A DNA stretch of 64,000 bases, from positions 62,001 through 126,000 of the forward strand of contig CACNRD010000001.1 of assembly GCA_902622795.1 (NCBI GenBank), written 5' to 3'. A model generated the notes under the pieces. That model was given only the letters and a program-made list of their open reading frames with translations. It made no database searches and had not been told where the DNA came from. Shown here in pieces: positions 39,269 to 48,002 of this stretch (position 1 is the stretch's first letter; the number at the start of each line of letters is the position of its first letter). The translations under genes and the position numbers were made by a program. This DNA is from an uncultured Pelagibacteraceae bacterium (lineage in GTDB: Bacteria; Pseudomonadota; Alphaproteobacteria; Pelagibacterales; Pelagibacteraceae).

Positions 39269-40624
39269 ATGAGTAGTGAAATTTTAATTGTAGATGATAA
39301 TGCAGATATAAGAAATATTATTAATGAGCTTATTTTAGACGCAGGTTATAAAACTAGGATAGCCGCAAATTACAACCAAGCCTTATCTGAGATTGATAAA
39401 AAATTACCCGATGTTGCTATTTTAGATGTTAAGTTAGATAAAGGAGATAATGACGGTATAGAACTTCTTTCCCATATTAAGTCAAAAAATAAAGATGTTC
39501 CTGTGATTATAATTTCTGGTCATGCTAATATTGAAATGGCAGTTAAATCTTTACACAATGGTGCTTTCGAATTTATTGAAAAACCATTTGATCGCGAAAG
39601 GTTGATAAATTTTGTTAAAAGAGCTGTTGAAAATTATAATCTTAAAAAAGAAAATAAAGAATATGAAAGCAAGCTTTTTTCATCTTATGACCTCATAGGT
39701 AATAGTAAAAATATTATAAATATTAAAGATCAGATTAAAAAAATATCTATTACTGAAAGTAGAGTATTTATAAACGGTCCTTCTGGATCAGGTAAGGAGT
39801 TGATTGCTAGAAAAATTCATAAAAATTCTAAAAGAAGTAAAAATCCTTTTGTAATATTAAATGGTGCTTTATTAGACTCTAATAAATATGAATTAGAGTT
39901 ATTTGGAGAAGAAAAAGAAAATGGATCAATTTCTTATGGAGCCTTAGAAAAAGCTAATGGTGGAACTCTTTTAGTTGATCAAGTTTCTGAAATTCCTTTA
40001 GATATTCAATCAAAAATACTTAGAGTTTTAACAGACCAAAAATTTAAACGTGTAAATGGAAATAGCGATGTGACAGTAGATGTAAGATTAATGTGTTCAT
40101 CTAGTAATGATTTAAAAAAAGAAATTGAGATTGGCAACTTTAGAGAAGATCTTTTTCACCGAATAAATGTATTTGAAATAAATGTTGAGCCATTAAGTCA
40201 AAGAATTTCTGATATCCCACTTTTAATAAATTATTTTTCAAAAAAAATATCTGAGAATTATAATATCAAAGAATTAAATATAGACGAAAACAACAGTTAT
40301 ATTTTAAACCATAATTGGCATGGTAATGTAAGAGAGCTCAGAAATTTAATTGAAAGAATAGCGATATTGCAACCAGATACAAAAGACAAAATTTCAAATA
40401 TTATTAAAGAGTCTTTAAAAAATAATAATTTTGATGATCAAATTGCTGAAAATAGCCTATCTGTGCCATTAAAAGAGGCTAGAGAAAAGTTCGAAAAAGA
40501 GTATTTAACTATCCAATTAAAAAAATTTAATGGAAATATTTCAAAAACAGCAAACTTTGTTGGCATGGAACGAAGCGCCTTACATAGAAAACTCAAAGGC
40601 TTAGGAATTAAAGAATTTAATTAA
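39269..40624 (+). CDS. ntrX: Response regulator NtrX with degenerate AAA+ domain
   Basis: NtrC-like regulator of 451 residues. It has a receiver domain with phospho-acceptor Asp53 (ILDVK), an AAA+ domain with Walker A GPSGSGKE at 170-177, and a Fis-type helix-turn-helix at the end (GNISKTANFVGMERSALHRKL). Two functional motifs are damaged. The sigma-54 contact loop GAFTGA is replaced by ENGSIS at 217-222, and the Walker B Asp-Glu is Asp237-Gln238 (LLVDQ). It therefore probably does not activate sigma-54 promoters and may act as a plain DNA-binding regulator. The gene follows ntrY by one base and overlaps trkA by one. Confidence 0.92.
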   Translation: MSSEILIVDDNADIRNIINELILDAGYKTRIAANYNQALSEIDKKLPDVAILDVKLDKGDNDGIELLSHIKSKNKDVPVIIISGHANIEMAVKSLHNGAFEFIEKPFDRERLINFVKRAVENYNLKKENKEYESKLFSSYDLIGNSKNIINIKDQIKKISITESRVFINGPSGSGKELIARKIHKNSKRSKNPFVILNGALLDSNKYELELFGEEKENGSISYGALEKANGGTLLVDQVSEIPLDIQSKILRVLTDQKFKRVNGNSDVTVDVRLMCSSSNDLKKEIEIGNFREDLFHRINVFEINVEPLSQRISDIPLLINYFSKKISENYNIKELNIDENNSYILNHNWHGNVRELRNLIERIAILQPDTKDKISNIIKESLKNNNFDDQIAENSLSVPLKEAREKFEKEYLTIQLKKFNGNISKTANFVGMERSALHRKLKGLGIKEFN

Positions 40625-42015
40625 TGAACATTATTATTTGTGGCGCTGGAAGGGTGGGGTTCACTATTGCTAAACAATTAAGTGAACAAGGTCATTCTAT
40701 AACTGTAATTGATACATCCAGCGAAGATATCCAAAAAATAGACGACGCTTTAGATGTAAAAGCAATTGTTGGTAAGGCAACTTATCCAACTATACTTGAA
40801 AAAGCGAATGCATCTGAAACAGATATGATCATTGCGGTTACCAGAAACGATGAAATTAATATGGTAATATGTCAAATAGCTTTTTCAATATTTAATATCC
40901 CAAAAAAAATTGCAAGAATAAGATCACAGGATTATTTAAATCCTAAGTTTACTACAGTTTATAATAAAGAAAATTTACCAATTGATGTAATTATTTCTCC
41001 TGAACTTGAAATTGCAAAATCAATTCAGAGAAAGCTAGAGGCTCCTGGAGCATTAGATAGTGTTCCATTTGCAGATAATAAAATTCGATTATTGGAAATT
41101 CGTATTAATGATGGTTGTAGCTTGATTAATATAAAACTTAAAGATCTAACAAAAAAATACCCCAATTTAGATGCAAATGTAATTGGAATTATTAGAGATG
41201 ATAAGTTTTTAATTCCAAAAAAAGAAGATCTTATTAGAAAAAATGATAAAATTTATGTAATTATCAATTCTTCCCAAACAGCTGAAACCCTAGAAGCTTT
41301 TGGTCATACCGAAAAAGTATCTAAAAAAATTCTTATTGTTGGTGGTGGTAATATTGGTTTTAATCTTGCAAAGAATATTGAGGAAAAATTAGATGCTGCA
41401 AGAGTTAAAATTGTTGAAAAAGATAAAGAACGAGCTGAATTCCTCGCTTCAGAATTAAACAATACAATAGTGATTAATGGTAATGGTTTAGATGAGGAAG
41501 TGTTAGCTGAAGCAAATTTAGAGGAAGCCGAAACTGTACTTGCTCTAACTAATGATGATGAGGATAACTTGATGGTTAGTGTTCTTGTAGAAAAATTTGC
41601 TAAAGATGAAAAAGAAATTGAAGACAAAAGAACGATGGCATTAGTGAACAAACCTAATTATTCTTTATTACAAGACTCTCTTAAAATTGATGATTTAATA
41701 GATCCAAGAATGAATACTGTTTCCAGTATATTAAAGCATGTCCATAAAGGCACTATAGAAACAGCTTACACAATTATGAATGGTGAGTATGAAGTAATTG
41801 AGGCTGAAATTATTGAGACATCAGAGTTAATTAATAAAGAGTTAAAGAATTCAAATTTACCTGAAGAAGTTAGAATTGGTGCTGTTTTAAGAGGAGATAA
41901 AATAATAATTCCTAGATCAGATTTTGTTTTTTTAAAAGAAGATAAAGTTGTGTTTTTAGCAAATAAAGACTCTATTTCAGTTGTAGAAAATATTTTTAGA
42001 ATTAGTTCAATCTAA
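40624..42015 (+). CDS. trkA: Trk potassium uptake regulatory subunit TrkA
   Basis: Cytoplasmic, peripheral regulator of the TrkH channel. Its 463 residues hold two RCK units, each a Rossmann NAD-binding domain followed by a TrkA-C domain. The first begins NIIICGAGRVGFTIAKQLSEQGH, the second ILIVGGGNIGFNLAKNIEE near residue 235. The gene overlaps ntrX by one base and lies four bases before trkH. ntrX-trkA is conserved in alphaproteobacteria, where hfq and hflX often follow; here trkH follows and those are missing. Confidence 0.95.
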   Translation: MNIIICGAGRVGFTIAKQLSEQGHSITVIDTSSEDIQKIDDALDVKAIVGKATYPTILEKANASETDMIIAVTRNDEINMVICQIAFSIFNIPKKIARIRSQDYLNPKFTTVYNKENLPIDVIISPELEIAKSIQRKLEAPGALDSVPFADNKIRLLEIRINDGCSLINIKLKDLTKKYPNLDANVIGIIRDDKFLIPKKEDLIRKNDKIYVIINSSQTAETLEAFGHTEKVSKKILIVGGGNIGFNLAKNIEEKLDAARVKIVEKDKERAEFLASELNNTIVINGNGLDEEVLAEANLEEAETVLALTNDDEDNLMVSVLVEKFAKDEKEIEDKRTMALVNKPNYSLLQDSLKIDDLIDPRMNTVSSILKHVHKGTIETAYTIMNGEYEVIEAEIIETSELINKELKNSNLPEEVRIGAVLRGDKIIIPRSDFVFLKEDKVVFLANKDSISVVENIFRISSI

Positions 42016-42019
42016 TTAA

Positions 42020-43426
42020 ATGTCATTATTCAGAGTTAAATATTTAAGTTTTTTTTTTATACTTGTCTCTATATTCTCTTTTTTTAATATAATTTATTCT
42101 TATTATTTTAACTTATATCTTAACCTAAACACTTATTACGTAAGCTTAATAATCTCAGGACTAATAGGAATTCTTTTTTATTACTTAAAATCAAGTTTAA
42201 AAAAACCATCAATTTTTGAAAAGATTTTAACAGTTCTACTTGGTTATATATTGTTACCTTTAGTATTATGTATACCGTTTTATTTAAGTATCTATAATTT
42301 AACTTTTTTAAACTCAATTTTTGAATCGGTATCAGGATTTACTTCGACTGGTTTTACTATTTTTGACAATATCAAACATATAGACCAAGGTTTAATATTA
42401 TGGAGATCCTCAATCCAATGGATTGGGGGATTATATTTTTTATTTTCAATAATATTTCTAATTGATATTTACGATGAAAGTTTAAAAAAATCATTAACAA
42501 ATTTTTTATCTTTCAGTAGCTCTGAGATTTTAAAACAAACTATTAAAATTTTTCTTTTATATTCGAGCTTAACTATTTTTATTTTTATTATTTTAAATAT
42601 ATTTGGTATCAGAATATTTAACTCTCTTAATCTTGCAATGACAGCTATTTCCTCAGGAGGTTTTTTACCAGATAATAAGCTATCAACAATATTATTGACC
42701 AATACTCAAATAATTGTTTTCTCGCTTTTAATGCTGATTTCTTTCTTCAGTATTTTTTTTACTTATAACTTAATTTTTTTACGAAAAAAAAATCTTAATT
42801 TTTTTTATGAAGATATTCATTTATTTTTATATTTTTCAATATTGGTAAGTATTTTTTTCATTTTCTTTAGTTATGACAAAAATTTTTCATTTAATTTCTT
42901 AAATTTAGTTAGTAGTATTTCTAATATTGGTATTTCTTTGGAAGTAGAACAAAAAAACTTAAACTTAATTTATTTAATATTAGTAATATTTGGGGGTTCT
43001 TTTTTCTCAACAAGTTCAGGATTAAGGTTTCTAAAAATTTATTCTCTTTCTAAATATTCAATCAATCAAATTCTTTCTTTCAGTAAACCCAATAAAGTAT
43101 TTATGAATAAGCTTTTTTTTTCTAAAATTAATTTTGATACAGCTGATATTAATAAATATTTCTTAACTGTTTTAATATTTGTTATCTCTCTTTTTTTATT
43201 AACAGTTATATTATCATTGAGTAATATTGAGTTTGAAAATTCTTTTAAACTTGCAGTATTAACATTAATGAATACGGTCAATTCTTCTGCATATGGAATT
43301 AGTGATTTTGACTTTCAAAACTTACATTTTTTAACTAAATATTTTCTTATTTTTTTTATGATTATAGGAAGGGTTGAATTTTTATCTTTGCTATTGATAG
43401 CTAAAAAATTTCTTTTTAAATATTAA
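42020..43426 (+). CDS. trkH: Trk potassium uptake channel TrkH
   Basis: Integral membrane K+ channel subunit of 468 residues with about ten membrane segments in four M1-P-M2 repeats. The selectivity-filter loops are recognisable: VSGFTSTGFTIF, AISSGGFLP, SSISNIGISLEV, and NTVNSSAYGISDFDF, and GGSFFSTSSGLRF is also typical. Its partner trkA is directly upstream. The coding sequence is very rich in T-tracts, consistent with Phe, Leu and Ile-rich spans. Confidence 0.93.
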   Translation: MSLFRVKYLSFFFILVSIFSFFNIIYSYYFNLYLNLNTYYVSLIISGLIGILFYYLKSSLKKPSIFEKILTVLLGYILLPLVLCIPFYLSIYNLTFLNSIFESVSGFTSTGFTIFDNIKHIDQGLILWRSSIQWIGGLYFLFSIIFLIDIYDESLKKSLTNFLSFSSSEILKQTIKIFLLYSSLTIFIFIILNIFGIRIFNSLNLAMTAISSGGFLPDNKLSTILLTNTQIIVFSLLMLISFFSIFFTYNLIFLRKKNLNFFYEDIHLFLYFSILVSIFFIFFSYDKNFSFNFLNLVSSISNIGISLEVEQKNLNLIYLILVIFGGSFFSTSSGLRFLKIYSLSKYSINQILSFSKPNKVFMNKLFFSKINFDTADINKYFLTVLIFVISLFLLTVILSLSNIEFENSFKLAVLTLMNTVNSSAYGISDFDFQNLHFLTKYFLIFFMIIGRVEFLSLLLIAKKFLFKY

Positions 43427-43429
43427 TTT

Positions 43430-43451
43430 AGTATTATAACAGTATTATAAT
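43430..43451 (+). promoter_or_regulatory. tRNA-Arg promoter with duplicated -10 element
   Basis: AGTATTATAAC at 43430-43440 is followed at once by AGTATTATAAT at 43441-43451, a tandem 11-base repeat. The second copy ends in a perfect TATAAT (43446-43451), placed so that transcription would begin at or next to the mature tRNA 5' end at 43458. The -35 region is poor. Confidence 0.45.
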
Positions 43452-43457
43452 ATTTGT

Positions 43458-43534
43458 GCGCCCTTAGCTCAGCTGGATAGAGCATCGGTTTTCTAAACCG
43501 AGGGTCGGAGGTTCGAATCCTCCAGGGCGCGCCA
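43458..43534 (+). tRNA. tRNA-Arg (anticodon UCU)
   Basis: A 77-base cloverleaf: acceptor stem GCGCCCT/AGGGCGC, D-stem GCTC/GAGC, anticodon stem TCGGT/ACCGA with loop TTTCTAA (anticodon TCT, reading AGA), and T-arm GGAGG-TTCGAAT-CCTCC. The discriminator base is G, and CCA is encoded. AGA is the dominant arginine codon in this AT-rich genome, as seen throughout these genes. Confidence 0.97.
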
Positions 43535-43628
43535 TCTTGTTCATTTTAGGTCATAATTATCCAGAAATTTATCTTGATGGTAAATATTTATCGTGCTTAA
43601 ATTATGAATATTCAAAAGTAATTTTGAA

Positions 43629-43646
43629 TTATTTGTTAACAAATAA
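43629..43646 (+). promoter_or_regulatory. 18-base perfect palindrome upstream of aapJ
   Basis: TTATTTGTTAACAAATAA is a perfect inverted repeat centred on GTTAAC, ending 17 bases before the aapJ start and 8 bases before its GGAAG ribosome-binding site (43655-43659). It could be a dimeric repressor operator or, in RNA, a weak hairpin near the RBS. Confidence 0.4.
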
Positions 43647-43663
43647 AAACAAAAGGAAGAATA

Positions 43664-44704
43664 ATGTTTAAATACTTAAAACAATTAACTTCTTTAGTTG
43701 CTATGGTTGCAGTGTTGTTTACTTTTACAACAGAAACTATGGCTGCTAAAAAATCTAAGACACTTAAAAACACTCAAAAAAAGGGTTTTGTAAGATGTGG
43801 AGTATCTCAAGGTCTTCCAGGATTTTCTAATGCTGACGCAGCAGGAAATTGGACTGGTGTTGACGTTGATGTATGTAGAGCAGTAGCTGCTGCGGTACTA
43901 GGTGATGCAAGTAAAGTAAAATACACACCACTCAGTGCTAAAGAAAGATTTACAGCTTTAACTTCTGGTGAGATTGATATCTTATCAAGAAACACAACTT
44001 GGACTCTTTCAAGAGATGCTGATATCGGACTTACTTTCGTTGGAGTAAACTTCTACGATGGTCAAGGTTTCATGGTTAGAAAAAGTTCTGGTATTACTTC
44101 AACAAGCCAATTCAAAAATGGTATCTCAGCTTGTACAAACATTGGTACAACAACTGAGCTAAACATGAGAGACTTCTTTAATTCTAAAGGAATTTCTTAT
44201 ACTCCAGTTGCTTTTGAAAAAGCTGACGAAGTCGTTGCTGCTTATGATGCCGGTAGATGTGATACTTACACTACTGACAAATCAGGTTTAGCTGCACAAA
44301 GAACTAAAATGTCTAATCCAGATGAGCACATCGTGTTACCTGAAACTATTTCAAAAGAGCCATTAGGCCCTGTTGTTAGACAAGGTGATTCAGTATGGGA
44401 AGATATCGTGAGATGGTCTCTGAATACTATGATCGAAGCTGAGGAGTATGGAATTACTTCTGGCAATGCTGACATGATGAAAACTTCAGATAACCCTGCA
44501 ATCAAAAGATTAGTTGGTGCTGAAGGTGAAATGGGTGCTGCATTCGGTCTTGATAACGATTGGAACTACAGAATTATCACACAAGTTGGTAATTATGGTG
44601 AAAGTTATAAAAGAAATATAGCTGACACAGGTATTTTACCAGACAGAGGTCCAAATGAGTTATGGACTAAAGGTGGTATTTTATACGTTCCACCATCAAG
44701 ATAA
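43664..44704 (+). CDS. aapJ: General L-amino acid ABC transporter, periplasmic binding protein
   Basis: Captures amino acids in the periplasm for the AapQMP importer. The 346-residue protein has a signal peptide ending near TMAA (residue about 28), then GFVRCGVSQGLPGFSNADAAGNWTGVDVDVCRAVAAAVLGD, the typical start of family 3 binding proteins. Codon choice is somewhat more GC-rich and regular than in neighbours, fitting a very highly expressed gene. A strong GGAAG RBS precedes the ATG. A terminator-like hairpin after the stop probably lowers expression of the membrane genes relative to this one. Aap systems have broad amino-acid specificity in studied rhizobia. Confidence 0.94.
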   Translation: MFKYLKQLTSLVAMVAVLFTFTTETMAAKKSKTLKNTQKKGFVRCGVSQGLPGFSNADAAGNWTGVDVDVCRAVAAAVLGDASKVKYTPLSAKERFTALTSGEIDILSRNTTWTLSRDADIGLTFVGVNFYDGQGFMVRKSSGITSTSQFKNGISACTNIGTTTELNMRDFFNSKGISYTPVAFEKADEVVAAYDAGRCDTYTTDKSGLAAQRTKMSNPDEHIVLPETISKEPLGPVVRQGDSVWEDIVRWSLNTMIEAEEYGITSGNADMMKTSDNPAIKRLVGAEGEMGAAFGLDNDWNYRIITQVGNYGESYKRNIADTGILPDRGPNELWTKGGILYVPPSR

Positions 44705-44722
44705 TTTAAATTATAAGTTGAT

Positions 44723-44754
44723 AAAAAGGGCTAGATTAATCTAGCCCTTTTTTT
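44723..44754 (+). terminator. Intrinsic terminator/attenuator between aapJ and aapQ
   Basis: AAAGGGCTAGA and its complement TCTAGCCCTTT flank a TTAA loop (44725-44750), forming an 11-base-pair stem followed by a T tract to 44754. This is one of the strongest hairpins in the window. It is 20 bases past the aapJ stop and only 13 bases before aapQ, so it likely terminates part of the transcripts. Confidence 0.88.
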
Positions 44755-44767
44755 ATAGTACTCTCAA

Positions 44768-45913
44768 ATGAAATTAAAAAAAATTCTTCCTCAGTTTTTA
44801 ACTCTTTTATTTATAGTTTTAATTTTTGGTTTTTTTACCATGAATGCCCAAGAAAATATGGATACTAGAGGAATTGAGTTTGGCTTTGGTTTTTTAAAAC
44901 AAGAAGCATCATTTGATATCCAGTTTTCCCTAATAGATTATGATGGTTCAAAATCTTATGCTAGGGCTTATTTAGTAGGTTTACTAAATACTTTGCTTGT
45001 ATCTGCTATTGGTATTGTTCTTTGTACTATTTTAGGAGTTGTGATTGGTGTTGCAAGACTTTCACCAAATTATTTAATTAATAGAACTGCTAGCTTCTAT
45101 ATAGAGTTTTTTAGAAATATTCCTTTGTTACTTCAAATATTCTTTTGGTATTTTGCTGCATTAAGAGCACTACCTATGCCTGAGGATGCATCATTGCTTC
45201 TTGGCACATCGTATATGACCATCAAAGGACTTTATACACCAGCACCAATTTGGAACAATTTTGATGTATTTTTAATATCATTAATACTTTCTTTAATAAT
45301 AATCTTTTTTTTCAATAGATACGCTAAAAGAAAACAAGAAGAAGCGGGCATTCAATATCCAAAATTCTTAATATCACTTGGTATTTTTATAATAATACCA
45401 GCATTAACATTTATTTTTGGAGGAGTAGATTTAAGCTGGAGCTTCCCTGAATTAAAACAGTTGGCTAAAACATCCTTTACCTATGAAGGAGGAGTAGGAA
45501 TACCACCAGAGCTAATAGCATTAACTTTAGCACTAACTCTATATACGGCTACTTTTATCGCTGAAAACGTAAGAGCTGGAATACAAGGAATAGGTAAAGG
45601 ACAAAAAGAGGCTGCGGCATCTATAGGGCTGACACCAGGACAAGTCCTAAAATTAGTAATCATGCCTCAAGCTTTAAGAATTATTATTCCCCCAACAACA
45701 AATCAATATCTTAATTTAACAAAAAATTCTTCTTTAGCTGCAGCTATAGCATATCCTGATTTAGTTTTAGTATTTGCTGGAACAGCAATGATGCAAACAG
45801 GACGAGCAATCGAAATTGTTGCAATTACAATGGCGACATATTTGACAATTAGTTTATCAATTTCGGTATTTATGAATTGGTACAATAAATCAATCGCTAT
45901 AAAGGAAAAATAA
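44768..45913 (+). CDS. aapQ: General L-amino acid ABC transporter, permease AapQ
   Basis: Inner-membrane permease of 381 residues in the HisM/GlnP class. The EAA loop, which contacts the ATPase, reads GQKEAAASIGLTPGQVLKLVIMPQALRIIIPP near residues 276-307. At least six spans are seen, with a long periplasmic/linker region between the first and the core. YIEFFRNIPLLLQIFFWYFA is the conserved block of amino-acid permeases. It pairs with AapM to form a heterodimer. The ATG follows directly after the terminator hairpin. Confidence 0.93.
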   Translation: MKLKKILPQFLTLLFIVLIFGFFTMNAQENMDTRGIEFGFGFLKQEASFDIQFSLIDYDGSKSYARAYLVGLLNTLLVSAIGIVLCTILGVVIGVARLSPNYLINRTASFYIEFFRNIPLLLQIFFWYFAALRALPMPEDASLLLGTSYMTIKGLYTPAPIWNNFDVFLISLILSLIIIFFFNRYAKRKQEEAGIQYPKFLISLGIFIIIPALTFIFGGVDLSWSFPELKQLAKTSFTYEGGVGIPPELIALTLALTLYTATFIAENVRAGIQGIGKGQKEAAASIGLTPGQVLKLVIMPQALRIIIPPTTNQYLNLTKNSSLAAAIAYPDLVLVFAGTAMMQTGRAIEIVAITMATYLTISLSISVFMNWYNKSIAIKEK

Positions 45914-45918
45914 ATATT

Positions 45919-47190
45919 ATGAGTAAAGTTAATTTATTAAAACCTAATAGAGAAAATATTAATTTATTTTTAGCGCTAGGAATTGTATTTTTTTCATTAG
46001 GCATACTCGATTTTTATTTAAATAATTTTTATGAAAAAAATATAACTGGTTTTTTACCAGGTTTTATAAGTTTCTTTACACCCTTAATCTTTGGTATGAT
46101 TGGTCTTCATTTTGTTAGAATTGAATTTTCAGGAATTAAAAAATTAGATAAATTAAACAAAAATATTAATACAAGCAACTTCAATGCAGCCCTTAGTTTT
46201 TGTATAATATTATTATTAATATTCTCAATTCCACCTTTATTAAACTGGTTTATTTTTGATGCAAATATTGCAGGTGATACTAAAGAAGCATGTACTGGAG
46301 GAGGAGCATGTTGGGTTTACATTAAAGTTTGGTTTAATAGATTTATGTATGGAATGTATCCTAATGCTGAACAATGGCGAGTTAATGCTACATTCATAAT
46401 TGTCTTAGTTTTTATGGGGCTAGGTTATTTCTTTCCACTAAGATTTAAAAAGTACTTAACATTATATTATGTAATTTTTTTACCAATTATTTCGTTTTTA
46501 TTAATTTACTATTTAATATCTGGAGGTGAATTTGGTTTGGAATGGGTTGAAACTGGAGCATGGGGTGGTTTGTCATTAACATTCATAGTCTCATTCTTTT
46601 CTTTAATATTTTGTTTTCCAATTGGTATGATGTTAGCTCTTGGCAGAAGATCTGATTTACCAATTGTTAAATATTCATCGTTAACTTTTATTGAGTTTTG
46701 GAGGGGTGTGCCACTGATTACAGTATTATTTATGTCAGCAGTCATGTTCCCAATGTTTCTTCCTGATGGTACTTATGTTGATAAGTTAATTAGAGTTATT
46801 GCTGCAATTGTTTTATTTGAAGCTGCTTATACTGCTGAAGTTATAAGAGGAGGTCTTCAAGCTTTACCAAGAGGTCAATATGATGCTGCTAAATCTCTTG
46901 GTATGGGATATTGGAGATTACATTTACTTGTTATTTTACCACAAGCTCTTAAATTAGTTATTCCAGGAATTGCTAACACTTTCCTTGCATTGGTAAAAGA
47001 TACACCTTTAATATTTGTTGTTGGTCTTTTGGAATTAGCAGGAATGCTTGGTCTTGCAAAAACTAATCCTAAATGGTTAGGATTCTCAATGGAAGGGTAT
47101 GTCTTTGCTGGAATAATTTTCTGGATTATTTGTTATTCAATGAGTAAGTATAGTTATAACTTAGAACTTAAGTACAAAACGGATAGATAA
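45919..47190 (+). CDS. aapM: General L-amino acid ABC transporter, permease AapM
   Basis: Second permease of the importer, 423 residues. The first 220 residues contain several spans and a cysteine-containing periplasmic segment (DTKEACTGGGACWVYIKVWFNRFMYG). The core has FIEFWRGVPLITVLFM and the EAA loop GQYDAAKSLGMGYWRLHLLVILPQALKLVIPG. It is five bases after aapQ and three bases before aapP. The protein is longer than simple HisQ-type permeases, as is usual for AapM. Confidence 0.93.
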   Translation: MSKVNLLKPNRENINLFLALGIVFFSLGILDFYLNNFYEKNITGFLPGFISFFTPLIFGMIGLHFVRIEFSGIKKLDKLNKNINTSNFNAALSFCIILLLIFSIPPLLNWFIFDANIAGDTKEACTGGGACWVYIKVWFNRFMYGMYPNAEQWRVNATFIIVLVFMGLGYFFPLRFKKYLTLYYVIFLPIISFLLIYYLISGGEFGLEWVETGAWGGLSLTFIVSFFSLIFCFPIGMMLALGRRSDLPIVKYSSLTFIEFWRGVPLITVLFMSAVMFPMFLPDGTYVDKLIRVIAAIVLFEAAYTAEVIRGGLQALPRGQYDAAKSLGMGYWRLHLLVILPQALKLVIPGIANTFLALVKDTPLIFVVGLLELAGMLGLAKTNPKWLGFSMEGYVFAGIIFWIICYSMSKYSYNLELKYKTDR

Positions 47191-47193
47191 AAA

Positions 47194-47928
47194 ATGTCAG
47201 AAGCAATTATACAAATTAAAGATGTAAACAAGTGGTTTGGTGATTTTCAAGTTTTAAGTGGAATAAATCTTGAGGTAATGCCTAAAGAAAAAATTGTAGT
47301 ATGTGGGCCTTCAGGGTCAGGAAAATCTACTTTAATAAGATGCATTAACCGATTAGAAGAACATCAAGAAGGAAACATAATTGTTGATGGTACAGAAATT
47401 TCAGAAGACACTAAAAATATTGAGCAAGTTAGAGCTGAAGTTGGTATGGTATTTCAACAATTTAATTTATTCCCACATTTATCAATTTTAGATAATTGCA
47501 CTCTAGCACCTATATGGGTTAAAAAATTACCCAAGAAAGAAGCGGAAGAATTAGCTTTAAAACATTTAGAGAGAGTACAAATTTTAGATCAAGCTCAAAA
47601 ATTTCCAGGACAGTTGTCTGGTGGACAACAACAACGTGTAGCAATTGCAAGAGCTTTGTGCATGGAGCCAAAAATAATGTTATTTGATGAACCAACATCA
47701 GCACTTGACCCAGAAATGATCAAAGAAGTACTAGATGTTATGGTAAACCTAGCAAACCAAGGTATGACAATGATTGTTGTTACACATGAAATGGGATTTG
47801 CTAAAGAAGTAGCAGATAGTATGATTTTTATGGATGAAGGAAAGATAGTAGAAAAGGCTGATACTAAAGAATTTTTTGCCAATCCAAAGAGTGAGAGAAC
47901 TAAGCTATTTTTAAGTCAAATATTGTAA
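47194..47928 (+). CDS. aapP: General L-amino acid ABC transporter, ATPase AapP
   Basis: ATP-binding subunit, 244 residues. Walker A is GPSGSGKS at 38-45, the Q-loop is [10 protein letters not shown], the ABC signature LSGGQQQR, Walker [15 protein letters not shown], and the switch histidine lies in VVTHEMGFA. These match the polar amino-acid ATPase group (GlnQ/HisP/AapP). It completes aapJQMP. No clear terminator follows; the next gene begins after 189 bases. Confidence 0.95.
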   Translation: MSEAIIQIKDVNKWFGDFQVLSGINLEVMPKEKIVVCGPSGSGKSTLIRCINRLEEHQEGNIIVDGTEISEDTKNIEQVRAEVGMVFQQFNLFPHLSILDNCTLAPIWVKKLPKKEAEELALKHLERVQILDQAQKFPGQLSGGQQQRVAIARALCMEPKIMLFDEPTSALDPEMIKEVLDVMVNLANQGMTMIVVTHEMGFAKEVADSMIFMDEGKIVEKADTKEFFANPKSERTKLFLSQIL

Positions 47929-48002
47929 AAATTATTAATATTAGAGTTATATTTTATCGTTTTGCGCAAGCCTAAAATGTGTTTTTTATTAGTAACTTAT
48001 GC

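Noticed and set aside
41304..41651. 115-codon minus-strand frame
   Set aside because: Antisense shadow of trkA; Ser/Leu-rich low-complexity translation with no start signals.
43458..43534. tRNA-Arg as an integration site of a mobile element
   Set aside because: No integrase, no duplicated tRNA 3' end and only core genes on both sides.
47929..48002. Terminator after aapP
   Set aside because: Only short complementary pieces (TTGCGCAA, CAAGC/GCTTG) with no stem followed by a T tract.
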